From the NCBI GenBank assembly GCA_963665045.2, contig CAXXJQ010000003.1, forward strand, positions 930,001 through 994,000: 64,000 nt of DNA. Direction: 5' to 3'. A program made the translations under genes and the position numbers. Positions 1-9,800 of the stretch are shown here, in pieces (positions within the stretch are counted from its first letter, which is position 1; each line of letters opens with the position of its first letter). The notes beneath the pieces are model-generated. The model saw only the letters and a program-made list of their open reading frames with translations. It made no database searches and was not told where the DNA came from. This DNA comes from JAFGRU01 sp016934985 (GTDB lineage Bacteria > Desulfobacterota > Desulfuromonadia > Desulfuromonadales > JAAYDE01).

Positions 1-84
1 TTGAAAGGCTCAATGAATTTTCTTTAGAAATTTTGCCTTGATGAAACTGCAAATTTCAACTACGTCCTCTTTGTCTATATGACT

Positions 85-525
85 TCACTTTTTTCGGGAA
101 GATGCTCGGGCCACGGTTGCCAATAGCTCGGCATGTTTTTTAGACAACTCGGCAAGCTTCTTATGAATTTCATTTGTTGCTGCGATGGCCTCCCGAAGTT
201 TTTTTCGTGCTTCAAATGCCTCAGAAGCCACTTTCATTCGCTCCGCGAAAGCCATTTCTTCAATTTCTACGAGTCTTTTTTGACCATTTGCTTCGGCAGC
301 ATAGCGTAGCATTGTGATTAATTCGTTTACATCACACTCTTTATCCCATGCTTCCATTTCATCGACTTTATGCCACTCCCCCTCACAGCCCCGGCTATAT
401 ATGGCTCCATAAAGCTGATTCCAAGATTCAGATGAGGTTAAGTCGGCGCCTTCTGTAAACAATATGGTTGAAAGGAATAGAAAACCAAAAAAGATGATGG
501 TTTTTCCAAAATAGTTTCTATTCAT
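85..525 (-). CDS. hypothetical exported protein with coiled-coil C-terminal half
   Basis: I do not recognise this 146-residue protein. The start is placed at position 525 because AAGGAGGG lies seven bases upstream; an in-frame ATG 24 codons earlier has no such site. Residues 1-26 form a basic start (MNRNYFGK) followed by a hydrophobic stretch, which looks like a signal peptide ending near EGAD. The mature part has three cysteine-poor, charged helical segments; from about residue 70 onward it is rich in Ala, Glu, Lys and Leu with heptad-like spacing, so a coiled coil is likely. It stands alone on the minus strand at the left edge of the window. Function unknown; export is inferred only from the N-terminus. 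Confidence 0.6.
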   Translation of the reverse strand: MNRNYFGKTIIFFGFLFLSTILFTEGADLTSSESWNQLYGAIYSRGCEGEWHKVDEMEAWDKECDVNELITMLRYAAEANGQKRLVEIEEMAFAERMKVASEAFEARKKLREAIAATNEIHKKLAELSKKHAELLATVARASSRKK

Positions 526-845
526 CTTTTCCCTCCTTGTTTTTACTCTTATCACCTTTTTCAATCTTTTAAAGTCCACGATTTTTAAGCCCTCCATTTC
601 AAAATGAACCTACCTTTTCAAAGAATGTGTTTAAAAAGCACTTTTGAAATTTTCCCTGGGTGGTTGTTTTTGAAACCAGTAGGCGCATATTAATTCTTGC
701 CGTCGATCTACCTTTAGTTTTTTGGCCCATTTCCCCCTGCTTTTCCTTGCTAGTTCCGGTTAACAGGAGTATTTTATGAAAGATTTAATGTTGGGTTAAA
801 ACAGGGAGATAAGAAGATGGGGCACAATTTAAAGTGGGTGCAGTC

Positions 846-890
846 AAACCGCTATAAATGGAATTTTCCTGATAGCGGTTTTTTTCTTTT
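846..890 (+). terminator. hairpin with T-run ahead of hsdM
   Basis: AAACCGCTAT (846-855) pairs with ATAGCGGTTT (872-881) across a 16-base loop and runs into a T-rich tract to 890. It points towards hsdM although no conventional gene lies upstream on this strand. Two tiny reading frames with good ribosome sites precede it: MKDLMLG from 775 (ACAGGAGT upstream) and a 25-codon frame from 817 to 894 (AGGGAG upstream) that runs through the hairpin. The layout resembles a leader/attenuator or a small-RNA terminator. The rest of 598-845 holds nothing I can name. Confidence 0.6.
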
Positions 891-923
891 TTGAATTTAT
901 CCAATTAGTTGAAAAGAGTTTTT

Positions 924-2576
924 ATGGAACATCAAAAATTTCTTAATGACCTGGAAAAAAAGCTTTGGACGGCCGCTGACAAGCTGCGTTCGACGCTGGA
1001 TGCTGCGCAATACAAACACGCTGTGCTGGGGCTCTTGTTTGTGAAATATGTATCGGATGCTTTTGAGATTCGGCGCAAGGAGCTTGTTGAACAGTTTCAG
1101 AATCCAGAACATGAGTACTTCCTCGATTCGGAGGATTTTGACTCTGATGAGGAATACCAGGCGGAGATCGCTGCTGAGCTGGAGATTCGGGATTACTACA
1201 CGGAAAAGAATGTTTTCTGGGTTCCGGCGCTGGCCCGGTGGGAGACTTTGCAGAACAACGCGAAACTGCCGCCTGGGACGGAAATCGAGGTCAAAAACGG
1301 CCAGACCAACACCTACACCATGCGGAGTGTGGGCCGCCTGATTGATGATGCCCTGGAAGCTATCGAAAAGGACAACCCCAAACTCAAGGGGATTCTCAAC
1401 AAGCAGTACGGCCGCCTCCAGATCGACCAAGCCAAGCTCGGGGAGCTGATCGACCTGATCGCCACCATCCCCTTCTGTCACAAAACACTGCAGGCCAAGG
1501 ATATTCTCGGTCACGTCTATGAATATTTTCTCGGCCAGTTCGCCTTGGCCGAGGGGAAGAAGGGCGGCCAGTTTTATACACCCAAGTCTATCGTGACTCT
1601 GATCGTCGAGATGCTTCAGCCGTTTCAGGGGCGGGTTTACGACCCCTGCATGGGCTCGGGCGGGTTTTTTGTGCAAAGCGAACGTTTCATCAAGGAGCGC
1701 GGTTTCAAACTCGGCGATGTCTCCATCTACGGGCAGGAGTACAACCACACCACCTGGCAGCTCGCCGCCATGAACATGGTCATCCGGGGGCTCGATTTCA
1801 ACTTTGGCAAGGAACCGGCCAACACCTTCACCAACGATCAGCACCCAGATTTGCGCGCCGACTATATTATGGCTAACCCGCCTTTCAACATGAAAGAGTG
1901 GGACACCGGCGTCGGCGATGATGACCCGCGCTGGCAGTACGGCCGCCCGCCGAGCGGCAACGCCAACTTTGCCTGGATGCAGCACATGATCTATCACCTC
2001 GCCTCCACCGGTTCCATGGGCCTGCTGCTTGCCAACGGCTCCATGAGTTCCAATTCCGGCGGCGAAGGGGATATCCGCCAAAGGCTGGTCGAAAACGATC
2101 TGCTCGAGTGTATGGTGGCTCTGCCGGGCCAACTTTTCACCAATACCCAGATTCCGGCCTGCATCTGGTTTTTGACCCGCAGTAAAAAAGAGCGGGAGGA
2201 TTTAAGCGACCGTACCGGAAAGGTGCTGTTCATCGATGCCCGCAACCTCGGTTATATGAAGGACCGGGTGCTGCGCGACTTTAAAAAAGAGGATATCGAA
2301 AAGGTTGCCGGAACTTTCCACGCTTGGCAAAAGGGCGAAAGATACCAAGACGTTGCCGGTTTTTGTAAATCTGCCACCCTCGACGAAATCAAAAAGCGCG
2401 ACCATGTGCTGACGCCGGGACGCTATGTCGGGGCACCGGAAGAGGAGGCGGATGGCGAGATGTTTGCCGAGAAAATGGGCTGGTTGACGGCCCAGTTGTA
2501 TGAGCAGTTTACAGAGAGTGCTGAGTTGGAAGAGCAAATTAAGCGGAATCTGGCGGGGCTTGGGTATGAAGCCTAA
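924..2576 (+). CDS. hsdM: type I restriction-modification system, methyltransferase subunit HsdM
   Basis: This 550-residue protein is the N6-adenine methyltransferase subunit of a type I restriction-modification enzyme; with HsdS it methylates the recognition site, and with HsdR it makes the restricting complex. The N-terminal helical HsdM_N domain spans roughly residues 1-150 (starting EHQKFLNDLEKKLW). The SAM-binding motif DPCMGSGGFF is near residue 240 and the catalytic NPPF motif near 318, in the usual order. I chose ATG 924 over the in-frame TTG at 909 because it fits the family N-terminus and has AAAAGAG upstream. The stop overlaps the hsdS start by 11 bases, so the two are translationally coupled. 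Nothing is missing; codon use is more GC-rich than that of hsdS and the following gene. Confidence 0.95.
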   Translation: MEHQKFLNDLEKKLWTAADKLRSTLDAAQYKHAVLGLLFVKYVSDAFEIRRKELVEQFQNPEHEYFLDSEDFDSDEEYQAEIAAELEIRDYYTEKNVFWVPALARWETLQNNAKLPPGTEIEVKNGQTNTYTMRSVGRLIDDALEAIEKDNPKLKGILNKQYGRLQIDQAKLGELIDLIATIPFCHKTLQAKDILGHVYEYFLGQFALAEGKKGGQFYTPKSIVTLIVEMLQPFQGRVYDPCMGSGGFFVQSERFIKERGFKLGDVSIYGQEYNHTTWQLAAMNMVIRGLDFNFGKEPANTFTNDQHPDLRADYIMANPPFNMKEWDTGVGDDDPRWQYGRPPSGNANFAWMQHMIYHLASTGSMGLLLANGSMSSNSGGEGDIRQRLVENDLLECMVALPGQLFTNTQIPACIWFLTRSKKEREDLSDRTGKVLFIDARNLGYMKDRVLRDFKKEDIEKVAGTFHAWQKGERYQDVAGFCKSATLDEIKKRDHVLTPGRYVGAPEEEADGEMFAEKMGWLTAQLYEQFTESAELEEQIKRNLAGLGYEA

Positions 2577-3975
2577 TTGGCGTACCTATACAGTTGAAGA
2601 AATTGCAGCGGATCAACCGAATGCACTTTCAACGGGCCCCTTTGGTTCAGCGATCAGCTCTAAATTTTTCCAAGAGAGTGGTGTGCCTGTTATACGTGGT
2701 GGGAACCTAAGCGCTAACGTTGACTGTCGATTGTCTGATGATGGGCTAGTATTTGTTTCCCTTGAAAAGGCAAAAGAGTTCTCCAGATCTGTAGTCCGAA
2801 AAGGTGATTTGATATTTACCTGTTGGGGGACAATTAACCAAGTTGGATTTCTTGATGGAAGTTCTAAGTTTGAGGAGTACATCATCTCAAATAAACAAAT
2901 GAAGCTGACGCCAGACCCAGAGAAAGCTGACCCTCAATATCTATATTATATTTTTTCGAGCCCTGCTAAACAGACAGAAATTCTAAATAATGGGATAGGT
3001 GCCGCTGTTCCAGGGTTCAATCTCGGGCAATTGAAAAAGCACATTATCCAGCTCCCACCAATTGAAGTTCAAAAACAGGTTGCTGAGTTTCTTGGGCTGT
3101 TTGATCGTAAAATCGAACTCAACCGTCAGATCAACCAAACCCTTGAACAGATCGCCCAAGCCGTTTTCAAAAGCTGGTTTGTCGATTTTGAGCCGGTCAA
3201 AGCGAAAATCGAAGCCAATGTTTCAGGCCGAGATCCCGAACGCGCTGCCATGTGTGCCATCAGCAGCAAAGCCGACGCCGAACTTGACCGACTTCCCCCC
3301 GAACAACGCCAGTATCTCGCTACCACCACTGCCCTGTTCCCCGATGAGCTAGTGGAGTCGGAATTGGGTTTTATTCCGAAGGGGTGGGAAATAGACAACG
3401 TATATAAAATCTCAGATGTTGTTTACGGTGCACCTTTTGCCTCAAAAAAATTCAATTCAGAAGGGATAGGAAAACCACTCATCCGAATTAGAGATTTGAA
3501 AAATGAAGAACCGTGTGTTTTCACCGCTGAAATTCATCCTAAAGGTTACTTAGTTCAGCCTGGAGATATCGTGGTTGGAATGGATGGTGAATTTCGTGCT
3601 TACCTTTGGGGTGGAGAGTTGGCTTGGCTCAACCAACGGGTTTGTGTTTTTAAACCAAGGAAAGGATTTGCCCCAGCTTTTGTTCGTTGCAACATTATGC
3701 CATGCCTCGCTTCCGTTGAGGCCACCGAAACGGCAACGACTGTAATCCATTTGGGGAAAAACGATATTGATCGTTTTCAAGTTATAATTCCAAAACCTAG
3801 TATTATGGCAACTTTTGGATCAGTTGTTGATCCAATATATTCTCAGATTGTCTCGAACAAGCAATCATCCCGAACCCTTGCCAAACTTCGCGACACCTTA
3901 CTCCCTAAACTCCTTTCCGGGGAGGTTTCTATTTCACAAGCTGACGTTAACCTGGGGGAGAAAGCCCATGCCTGA
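2566..3975 (+). CDS. hsdS: type I restriction-modification system, specificity subunit HsdS
   Basis: The 469-residue protein chooses the DNA target of the type I enzyme. It has the classic double layout: a first target-recognition domain (about residues 1-165, starting NWRTYTVEEIA), a central conserved helix (NRQINQTLEQIAQAVFKSWF, near 185), a second recognition domain from about residue 270 (FIPKGWEIDNVYKISDVVYG), and a C-terminal conserved helix ending LRDTLLPKLLSGEV. The start is ATG 2566, inside the end of hsdM. Both recognition domains are AT-rich while the conserved helices are GC-richer, the usual sign that recognition domains are exchanged between strains. The end overlaps the next gene by eight bases (ATGCCTGA). 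Confidence 0.93.
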   Translation: MKPNWRTYTVEEIAADQPNALSTGPFGSAISSKFFQESGVPVIRGGNLSANVDCRLSDDGLVFVSLEKAKEFSRSVVRKGDLIFTCWGTINQVGFLDGSSKFEEYIISNKQMKLTPDPEKADPQYLYYIFSSPAKQTEILNNGIGAAVPGFNLGQLKKHIIQLPPIEVQKQVAEFLGLFDRKIELNRQINQTLEQIAQAVFKSWFVDFEPVKAKIEANVSGRDPERAAMCAISSKADAELDRLPPEQRQYLATTTALFPDELVESELGFIPKGWEIDNVYKISDVVYGAPFASKKFNSEGIGKPLIRIRDLKNEEPCVFTAEIHPKGYLVQPGDIVVGMDGEFRAYLWGGELAWLNQRVCVFKPRKGFAPAFVRCNIMPCLASVEATETATTVIHLGKNDIDRFQVIIPKPSIMATFGSVVDPIYSQIVSNKQSSRTLAKLRDTLLPKLLSGEVSISQADVNLGEKAHA

Positions 3976-4969
3976 AATTCTCCAGTGGCGGGATATTGAG
4001 GCAGATTTTCACCATGGTTTATTGCTTGGCAATGGTGCCAGCGTTGCGGTTGATAGGGACTTTGGTTACGGCTCTCTTTTCGAGGAAGCATCTAGACTTG
4101 GTTATCTCCCCCCACCGGTGTTGGACGTTTTTAATAGATTTGGCGTCAACGATTTTGAGTTTGTGCTGCGACGATTATGGCAAGCCAAAATTGTTAATGA
4201 GGCGCTTGAGATTGAGCCTGGTCGTGTAGAAAAAGCCTATCAAAATGTTCGTTCGGCCCTTATATCCACCATTAGAGATGTCCATGTTCCCTACGATGAG
4301 GCTATTCCTCACTTGAGCAGAATCTATCCGTTTATGCAGAGATTCGAGACAATTATTTCTCTGAATTATGATCTTATTGTTTATTGGGCTGCATTGTACG
4401 GAAATAGTGTCCTTGGGAGGTGGTTTAAGGATTGCTTCGTCGGCGATACTTTTAGAGACGACTGGAACGTAGTACGTGAGCCCTACGGTGCAGATGGATC
4501 AACTTTGTTTTTTTATCCACATGGGAATTTAGTTTTAGCACGACAAGAGCCATCTATTGAGGGGAAGGTTTCTGTTCGGTTCGCCAACAATCTTCTACAG
4601 GAAATTTTCGAAAGGTGGGAGAGCGAAACTCAAGTCCCGATTTTTATCTGCGAAGGGACATCAGAACACAAGTTAAAAGCTATTCATGATTCTAATTACT
4701 TACAAGTAGTCTATCGTGAGGTTATCCCATCAATCGGTGAATCTTTAGTTGTTTATGGCTGGAGCATGTCGGGCCAGGATAATCACATTGTAGATTGTTT
4801 AAAAAGGGGCAATATCCGAAGAGTTGCATTTTCTATCTTTGGCAATAATCAAAAATTTGCAGAAGAAATCAAAGAACGTCTAACAGCCGCAGGAATACGT
4901 GAGGTTCTTTTTTTCGATTCTGCAAGCGAGGGCTGTTGGAATAATCCCGCCGCTGAACCAGAAGAATAA
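3968..4969 (+). CDS. SIR2-like / DUF4917-family protein in the hsd operon
   Basis: A 333-residue protein between hsdS and the restriction subunit. The start ATG 3968 overlaps the hsdS stop and has GGGGGAG just upstream. Visible motifs fit the DUF4917 family and SIR2-like NAD-binding proteins: GNGAS at residues 21-25 (compare the GAGaS loop), NYD at 133-135 (SLNYDLIVYW), a conserved HG at 185-186 (YPHGN), an EGTS segment near 240, and VYGWSMSGQDNHI near 265-280. The family link is from memory of those motifs. SIR2-like domains in several known defence systems destroy NAD+ during infection; whether this one does is inference from location and motifs. The gene is clearly AT-richer than hsdM or hsdR, suggesting separate acquisition. 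Confidence 0.65.
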   Translation: MPEILQWRDIEADFHHGLLLGNGASVAVDRDFGYGSLFEEASRLGYLPPPVLDVFNRFGVNDFEFVLRRLWQAKIVNEALEIEPGRVEKAYQNVRSALISTIRDVHVPYDEAIPHLSRIYPFMQRFETIISLNYDLIVYWAALYGNSVLGRWFKDCFVGDTFRDDWNVVREPYGADGSTLFFYPHGNLVLARQEPSIEGKVSVRFANNLLQEIFERWESETQVPIFICEGTSEHKLKAIHDSNYLQVVYREVIPSIGESLVVYGWSMSGQDNHIVDCLKRGNIRRVAFSIFGNNQKFAEEIKERLTAAGIREVLFFDSASEGCWNNPAAEPEE

Positions 4970-4988
4970 GGGAATAACACTAATTTTT

Positions 4989-5156
4989 ATGATCACTGAA
5001 AACCACCTCGAAGAACTCTGCATCGACTGCTTCAAAAACGGAGGATACGATTACGTCTTTGGTCCGGACATCACATTCGATGGTACTATGCCCGAGTGTC
5101 TCTCCGGCGACATATCTCCAAGAGAAGTTTCCGCTGAAACCGAGGCCCTGATTTAG
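4989..5156 (+). pseudogene. relic of a second hsdR 5' end
   Basis: A 55-codon frame whose first 36 residues match the start of the complete hsdR at 6806: over ITENHLEELC...GTMPE, 26 of 35 residues are identical (ITEDHLEQLC...GTMPE in hsdR). After GTMPE the similarity stops at once and the frame ends 19 codons later. It begins 19 bases after the DUF4917 gene, exactly where hsdR would be expected in an undisturbed hsdM-hsdS-x-hsdR operon. The nucleotide match is clearly imperfect, so this is not a fresh duplication. The best reading is the stump of an older hsdR that was replaced when the AbiE-hsdR segment arrived. Confidence 0.8.
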
Positions 5157-5161
5157 ACTGG

Positions 5162-5201
5162 ATAAATTCTAGAAAAACATGTATCTTTTTCTAGAATTTA
5201 T
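5162..5201. promoter_or_regulatory. 16-bp perfect inverted repeat ahead of abiEi
   Basis: ATAAATTCTAGAAAAA (5162-5177) is perfectly repeated in inverse orientation (TTTTTCTAGAATTTAT, 5186-5201) around an 8-base spacer. It ends 14 bases before the abiEi start. AbiEi antitoxins are known to repress their own operons by binding inverted repeats at the promoter, so this is a strong operator candidate. It could also stop read-through from the hsd genes. No clear -35/-10 pair is visible apart from the repeat itself. Confidence 0.65.
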
Positions 5202-5215
5202 TTGGGAGAAGATAC

Positions 5216-5830
5216 ATGCAAAGCATCAAAAATAAAATACTTTTCAAAATATATGGGCATGGAAGGGGTTGGGCATTCTTTTCAAACGATTTCATCGGCG
5301 GATTTGACCGCAGAGAGATTGACAACGCCCTTTCGGATCTGACCAAGGAAGGGAAAATCCGCCGCATTTCCCGAGGCATGTACGATTACCCCAAATACAG
5401 CGATCTGCTGAGCCGGGAGCTGAGCCCGGATTTCAACCAGGCCGCCAGGGCTTTCGCCCGCAAATTCAACTGGCGCATTCAGCCGAGCGGCGACGCGGCC
5501 CTCAACCTGCTGGGTCTGTCAACCCAGGTGACGGGGAAGTATATCTACCTCTCAGACGGCCCGAACCGGAAATATGCCATCGGCACCTACCAGCTGGAAT
5601 TCAAAAAAACCGCCTTGAAAGAGATCGGCTTCAAACACCCGGAAAGCGGCTTGGTCGTCCAGGCGTTAAAGGCCCTCGGGAAAGAGCGCATTACAGCGGA
5701 TGTCATCGAAAAAATCCGTCAACAGTTGAAGGCGGAAAAATTCGGGAAAATCCTCAAGGATACCAGGACGGTCACGGGCTGGGTCTATGACTGCATCAAA
5801 GACATCTGCAGAGAGGACATGAGTGGATAA
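5216..5830 (+). CDS. AbiEi-like antitoxin / DUF6088-family winged-helix regulator
   Basis: The 204-residue protein matches the antitoxin member of AbiE-type toxin-antitoxin pairs. Residues about 1-75 look like a winged helix: RREIDNALSDLTKEGKIRR then ISRGMYDYPK, the typical wing of AbiEi N-termini. A second domain (about 80-204) contains the FNWRIQPSGDAALNLLGLS segment seen in DUF6088 proteins. GGGAG sits eight bases before the ATG. It overlaps the toxin gene by eight bases, and an inverted repeat stands directly upstream, both normal for autoregulated AbiE operons. Its role is inferred to be repression of the operon and neutralisation of the AbiEii-like toxin, as in characterised AbiE systems. 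Confidence 0.8.
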   Translation: MQSIKNKILFKIYGHGRGWAFFSNDFIGGFDRREIDNALSDLTKEGKIRRISRGMYDYPKYSDLLSRELSPDFNQAARAFARKFNWRIQPSGDAALNLLGLSTQVTGKYIYLSDGPNRKYAIGTYQLEFKKTALKEIGFKHPESGLVVQALKALGKERITADVIEKIRQQLKAEKFGKILKDTRTVTGWVYDCIKDICREDMSG

Positions 5831-6809
5831 GGTCGCAGGCTTACCTGCCGAAAAACGCCGGGAACTTTTTTCTGAAGCCGCAGCGCAACGGGGGATGACT
5901 CCCGCGATCATGGAAAAAGATTTCTGGGTAACCTGGACCCTTGGAAAACTGTTCGCCCACGAGGAACTTGCCAGTATCCTTATGTTCAAAGGCGGGACAA
6001 GCCTTTCCAAAGTTTTCGGCCTGATCGAACGTTTTTCGGAGGACATCGACCTGATCCTCGATTGGCGGGTTCTCACCGGCGAAGACCCGCAGGCAGAACG
6101 GTCAAATACAAAGCAGGCCGAGCTGAACAAGCAGATCGATGAAAAAGCCCAGGAATATATTTCCGGTGAGCTGCTGCAGCAGGTGCGGGCCTGTGCCGGG
6201 GCGTTCTGCGAGTGCACTGCGGATGAACAGGACCGGCATGTCATCAATGTGCGCTACCCGGCGGCTTTTTCAGATACCTACCTGCGGCCGGAAGTGCGCC
6301 TTGAGGTAGGGCCGCTGGCTTCCTGGCTCCCACATGACCGCTATACGATCATGCCTTATGCCGCCGAAGTGTTTCCGGATATTTTCGACCGGCCTGAATG
6401 TCCAGTTCGGGCAATTAAAGCGGAAAGAACTTTCTGGGAAAAGGCCACAATCCTCCATCACGAAGCGCACAGGCCCGAAGGAAAAGTCCAGCCGCCACGC
6501 AACTCACGGCATTACTACGACCTTGCCAGGATGGCGGCCTCGAAGGTAAAAGACACCGCCCTGGCCGATCTTGCCTTGTTGGAAAACGTCGTCGAATTCA
6601 AGCGGCGGTTTTATCCCCGTGGTTGGGCCAGATACGATCTGGCGAAGCCGGGGACCTTCCGTCTGGTTCCCGAGGGTCCGGTTCTGGCTTCGGTTAAGAC
6701 GGATTACCGGGCCATGGCAAACATGATCTTTGGCGAATATCCGGATATCGAAGAGGTCATGTCACAATTGAAATTTCTGGAGGATGAGATAAACGGGATG
6801 GCAAGATGA
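5823..6809 (+). CDS. AbiEii/AbiGii-family nucleotidyltransferase toxin
   Basis: A 328-residue nucleotidyltransferase-fold protein. The key motif is FKGGTSLSK followed after nine residues by SEDIDL (about residues 58-79): the G-S...DxD signature of the AbiEii family (PF08843). Further on, KAERTFWEKATILHHEAHRP and RHYYDLARM (near residues 200-240) match the later conserved motifs. It starts with GTG at 5823 inside the antitoxin gene (GAGAGG upstream); the next in-frame ATG would cut off 17 conserved-looking residues. AbiEii toxins cause growth arrest and, in phage infection, abortive infection; some members modify tRNA 3' ends. The stop overlaps the hsdR ATG (ATGA), so toxin and restriction subunit are made from one coupled message. 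Confidence 0.85.
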   Translation: MDKVAGLPAEKRRELFSEAAAQRGMTPAIMEKDFWVTWTLGKLFAHEELASILMFKGGTSLSKVFGLIERFSEDIDLILDWRVLTGEDPQAERSNTKQAELNKQIDEKAQEYISGELLQQVRACAGAFCECTADEQDRHVINVRYPAAFSDTYLRPEVRLEVGPLASWLPHDRYTIMPYAAEVFPDIFDRPECPVRAIKAERTFWEKATILHHEAHRPEGKVQPPRNSRHYYDLARMAASKVKDTALADLALLENVVEFKRRFYPRGWARYDLAKPGTFRLVPEGPVLASVKTDYRAMANMIFGEYPDIEEVMSQLKFLEDEINGMAR

Positions 6810-9800
6810 CAAAAATCACCGAAGACCACCTCGAACAACTCTGCCTCGACTGGTTCAAAGCCGGAGGCTACGACTATGCCTACGGCCCCGACATTGCCCC
6901 GGACGGAACCATGCCGGAGCGCCGCGACTACCACCAGAGTGTTCTCCTCGACCGGCTGATTTCATCCCTGAAAGAAATCAACCCCCATATCCCCTTTGAA
7001 ACCCTCGAAGAAGCCGCCCTGACCGTCACCAAGCCCGAATCCCCGGTTCTGATCCATAGCAACCGGGCCTTTCACAAACTCCTCATTGAGGGCATTCCCG
7101 TCGAGTACTCCGACGACGAGGGTAAGAAAACCGATCATGTTCAACTGATCGATTTCCAGAATGCCCCCAAAAACCAGTTTCTGGTCGTCAATCAGTTCAC
7201 CATAAAGGGCACCCGGCAACTGCGCCGTCCCGACATCGTCGTTTTCATCAACGGCCTGCCCATTGCCGTGATCGAACTGAAAAATCCCGTCGATGAAAAT
7301 GCCGATGTATGGGCAGCCTACAATCAGTTACAGACCTACAAAGACGAGATCGCCGACCTGTTCGTTTTCAACGAGGCCCTGGTGGTCTCGGACGGCCTGA
7401 CGGCCCGGATCGGCTCCCTAACCGCCCGAAAAGAATGGTTTCTCCCTTGGCGGGTCATCAAAAACGAGAACGACAAGCCGCTCCTTGAATACGAACTGGA
7501 GAACGTCGTCCGGGGCTTCTTCGACCGAGAACTGCTCCTCGACTATATCCGCTACTTCGTCTTGTTTGAGCAGGAAGACGATCTCCTCATCAAAAAAATC
7601 GCCGGATACCACCAGTTTCATGCCGTGCGTGAAGCGGTGCGGGTATCCCTGATCGCTTCGGCCCCGGTCGAACAGGAACAGGTCGGTGCCGGTCGGGCCA
7701 CCTACGGACGGGAGGTTGAGCGTGGCTCCAGAAAGGCCGGTGTCGTCTGGCATACCCAGGGCTCGGGCAAAAGCCTCTCCATGGCCTGCTACGCGGGTAA
7801 ACTCCTCCAGCAGCCGGAAATGAACAACCCGACCATAGTGGTGGTTACCGACCGCAACGATCTTGACGGCCAGCTTTACAACACCTTCTGCAACGCCCAG
7901 GAACTCCTTAAACAAACCCCTATCCAGGCCGACAGCCGGGAAGAGCTGCGCGAATTTCTGACCTCCCGTCAATCCGGCGGCATCCTTTTCACGACAGTCC
8001 AGAAATTTTCCCTTCTTAACGGTGAAGATAAGCATCCTGCTCTAAGCGACCGCTCCAATATTGTCGTGATCAGCGACGAAGCCCACCGTAGCCAGTACGG
8101 CCTGAAAGCCAAGCTCGATACCAAAACGGGCCGCTACATATACGGTTTCGCCAAACACATGCGCGACGCCATCCCCAGAGCTTCCTTTATCGGTTTTACC
8201 GGGACGCCCATCTCCCAGGAGGATAAGGATACCCGCGCCGTATTCGGCGACTACGTCAGCATCTACGATATCCAGGATGCCGTGGACGACGGCGCGACCG
8301 TGCCGATCTATTACGAGTCCCGCCTGGCCAAACTCGATATCAACCGGGCCGAGATCGAAGAGCTGAATAAGGAAGTGGATGAAGTCATCGAAGACGAAGA
8401 AGACATCAGCCTGCGGGAGAGCACAAAGAGCAAATGGGCGGCCCTGGAAAAGCTGGTTGGAGCTGGTCCCCGGATACATGAGGTAGCGGAAGACCTGGTC
8501 AGACACTTCGAGGAGCGCACGGCCACCCTGGACGGCAAGGGCATGATCGTCTGCATGAGCCGGGAAATCTGCGTTCATCTTTACAACGCCATAACCGCTT
8601 TGCGGCCCGAATGGCATGACAAAGATCCCGAGAAAGGGGCCATCAAGATCGTCATGACCGGTTCCGCCGCCGACCGGGAACTGTTGCAGCCGCATATCTA
8701 CAACAAACAGACGAAAAAGCGCCTGGAAAAACGTTTCAAGGACGCCAAAGACCCTTTCAAGCTGGTGATTGTGCGGGATATGTGGCTGACCGGTTTTGAC
8801 GCTCCCTGCTGCCACACCATGTATGTCGACAAGCCGATGCGCGGCCATAACCTGATGCAGGCCATCGCCCGCGTCAACCGGGTCTTCAAGGACAAACCGG
8901 GCGGCCTGGTGGTGGACTATATCGGCATTGCCAACGAACTGAAGGCGGCCCTAAAGATTTATGCCGCGTCTCAGGGACGCGGGGAGCCGACCTTGAAAGT
9001 CGAGGAAGCCCTGGCCATCCTGCTTGAAAAAATGGATATCGTGCGCGGCATGTTCCACGGCTTCGATTACGGCGACTATGAAACCGAAGCAACCCAACTG
9101 CTGGTGCCGGCGGCCAACCATATCCTTTCCCTCAAAGACGGCAAAAAACGTTTTCTCGATGCCGTGACGGCCATCACCAAAGCCTTCGCCCTGTGTGGAA
9201 CCCTGGACGAGGCCGCCGAACTCAGGAAGGAGATCGCTTTTTTCTCCGCCATAAAGGCGGCAATAACAAAATGCACTTCGGTTGATAGGAAACGTGCGGA
9301 TGAGGAAAAGAACTCGGCTCTGAAACAGATTCTCGATAACGCCGTCATCGCCGAAGGGGTGGCGGACATTTTCAAACTGGCCGGGCTCGATAAACCCGAC
9401 ATCGCACTTCTGTCCGAAGAGTTCCTGGAAGATGTGCGCCATATGAAGAGCCGCAATCTGGCGGTTGAGTTGCTCGAAAAGCTCCTTAAAGACGAGATTC
9501 GGGCCAGAACCCGGACAAATGTGGTGATGGAGAAGAAGTACGGCGACCGTCTGCTTGATACGCTACAGCGTTACCATGCAAGGGCTATCGAAACCGCCCA
9601 GGTCATCGAAGAACTTATCCAGATGGCCAAGGATTTCAAGGCGGCCATGAAACGCGACGAAGAGCTGGGCCTGAATGCCGACGAAATCGCTTTCTACGAT
9701 GCCCTGGCCAACAACGAGAGTGCCGTTCGGGAATTGGGCGATGAAACGCTAAAGAAGATTGCTGTGGAAATCACCGAAAAGCTTCGCGCCAACACGACCG

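Noticed and set aside
897..2132. Minus-strand open frame of 411 codons
   Set aside because: Shadow of hsdM; no family motif and no ribosome site.
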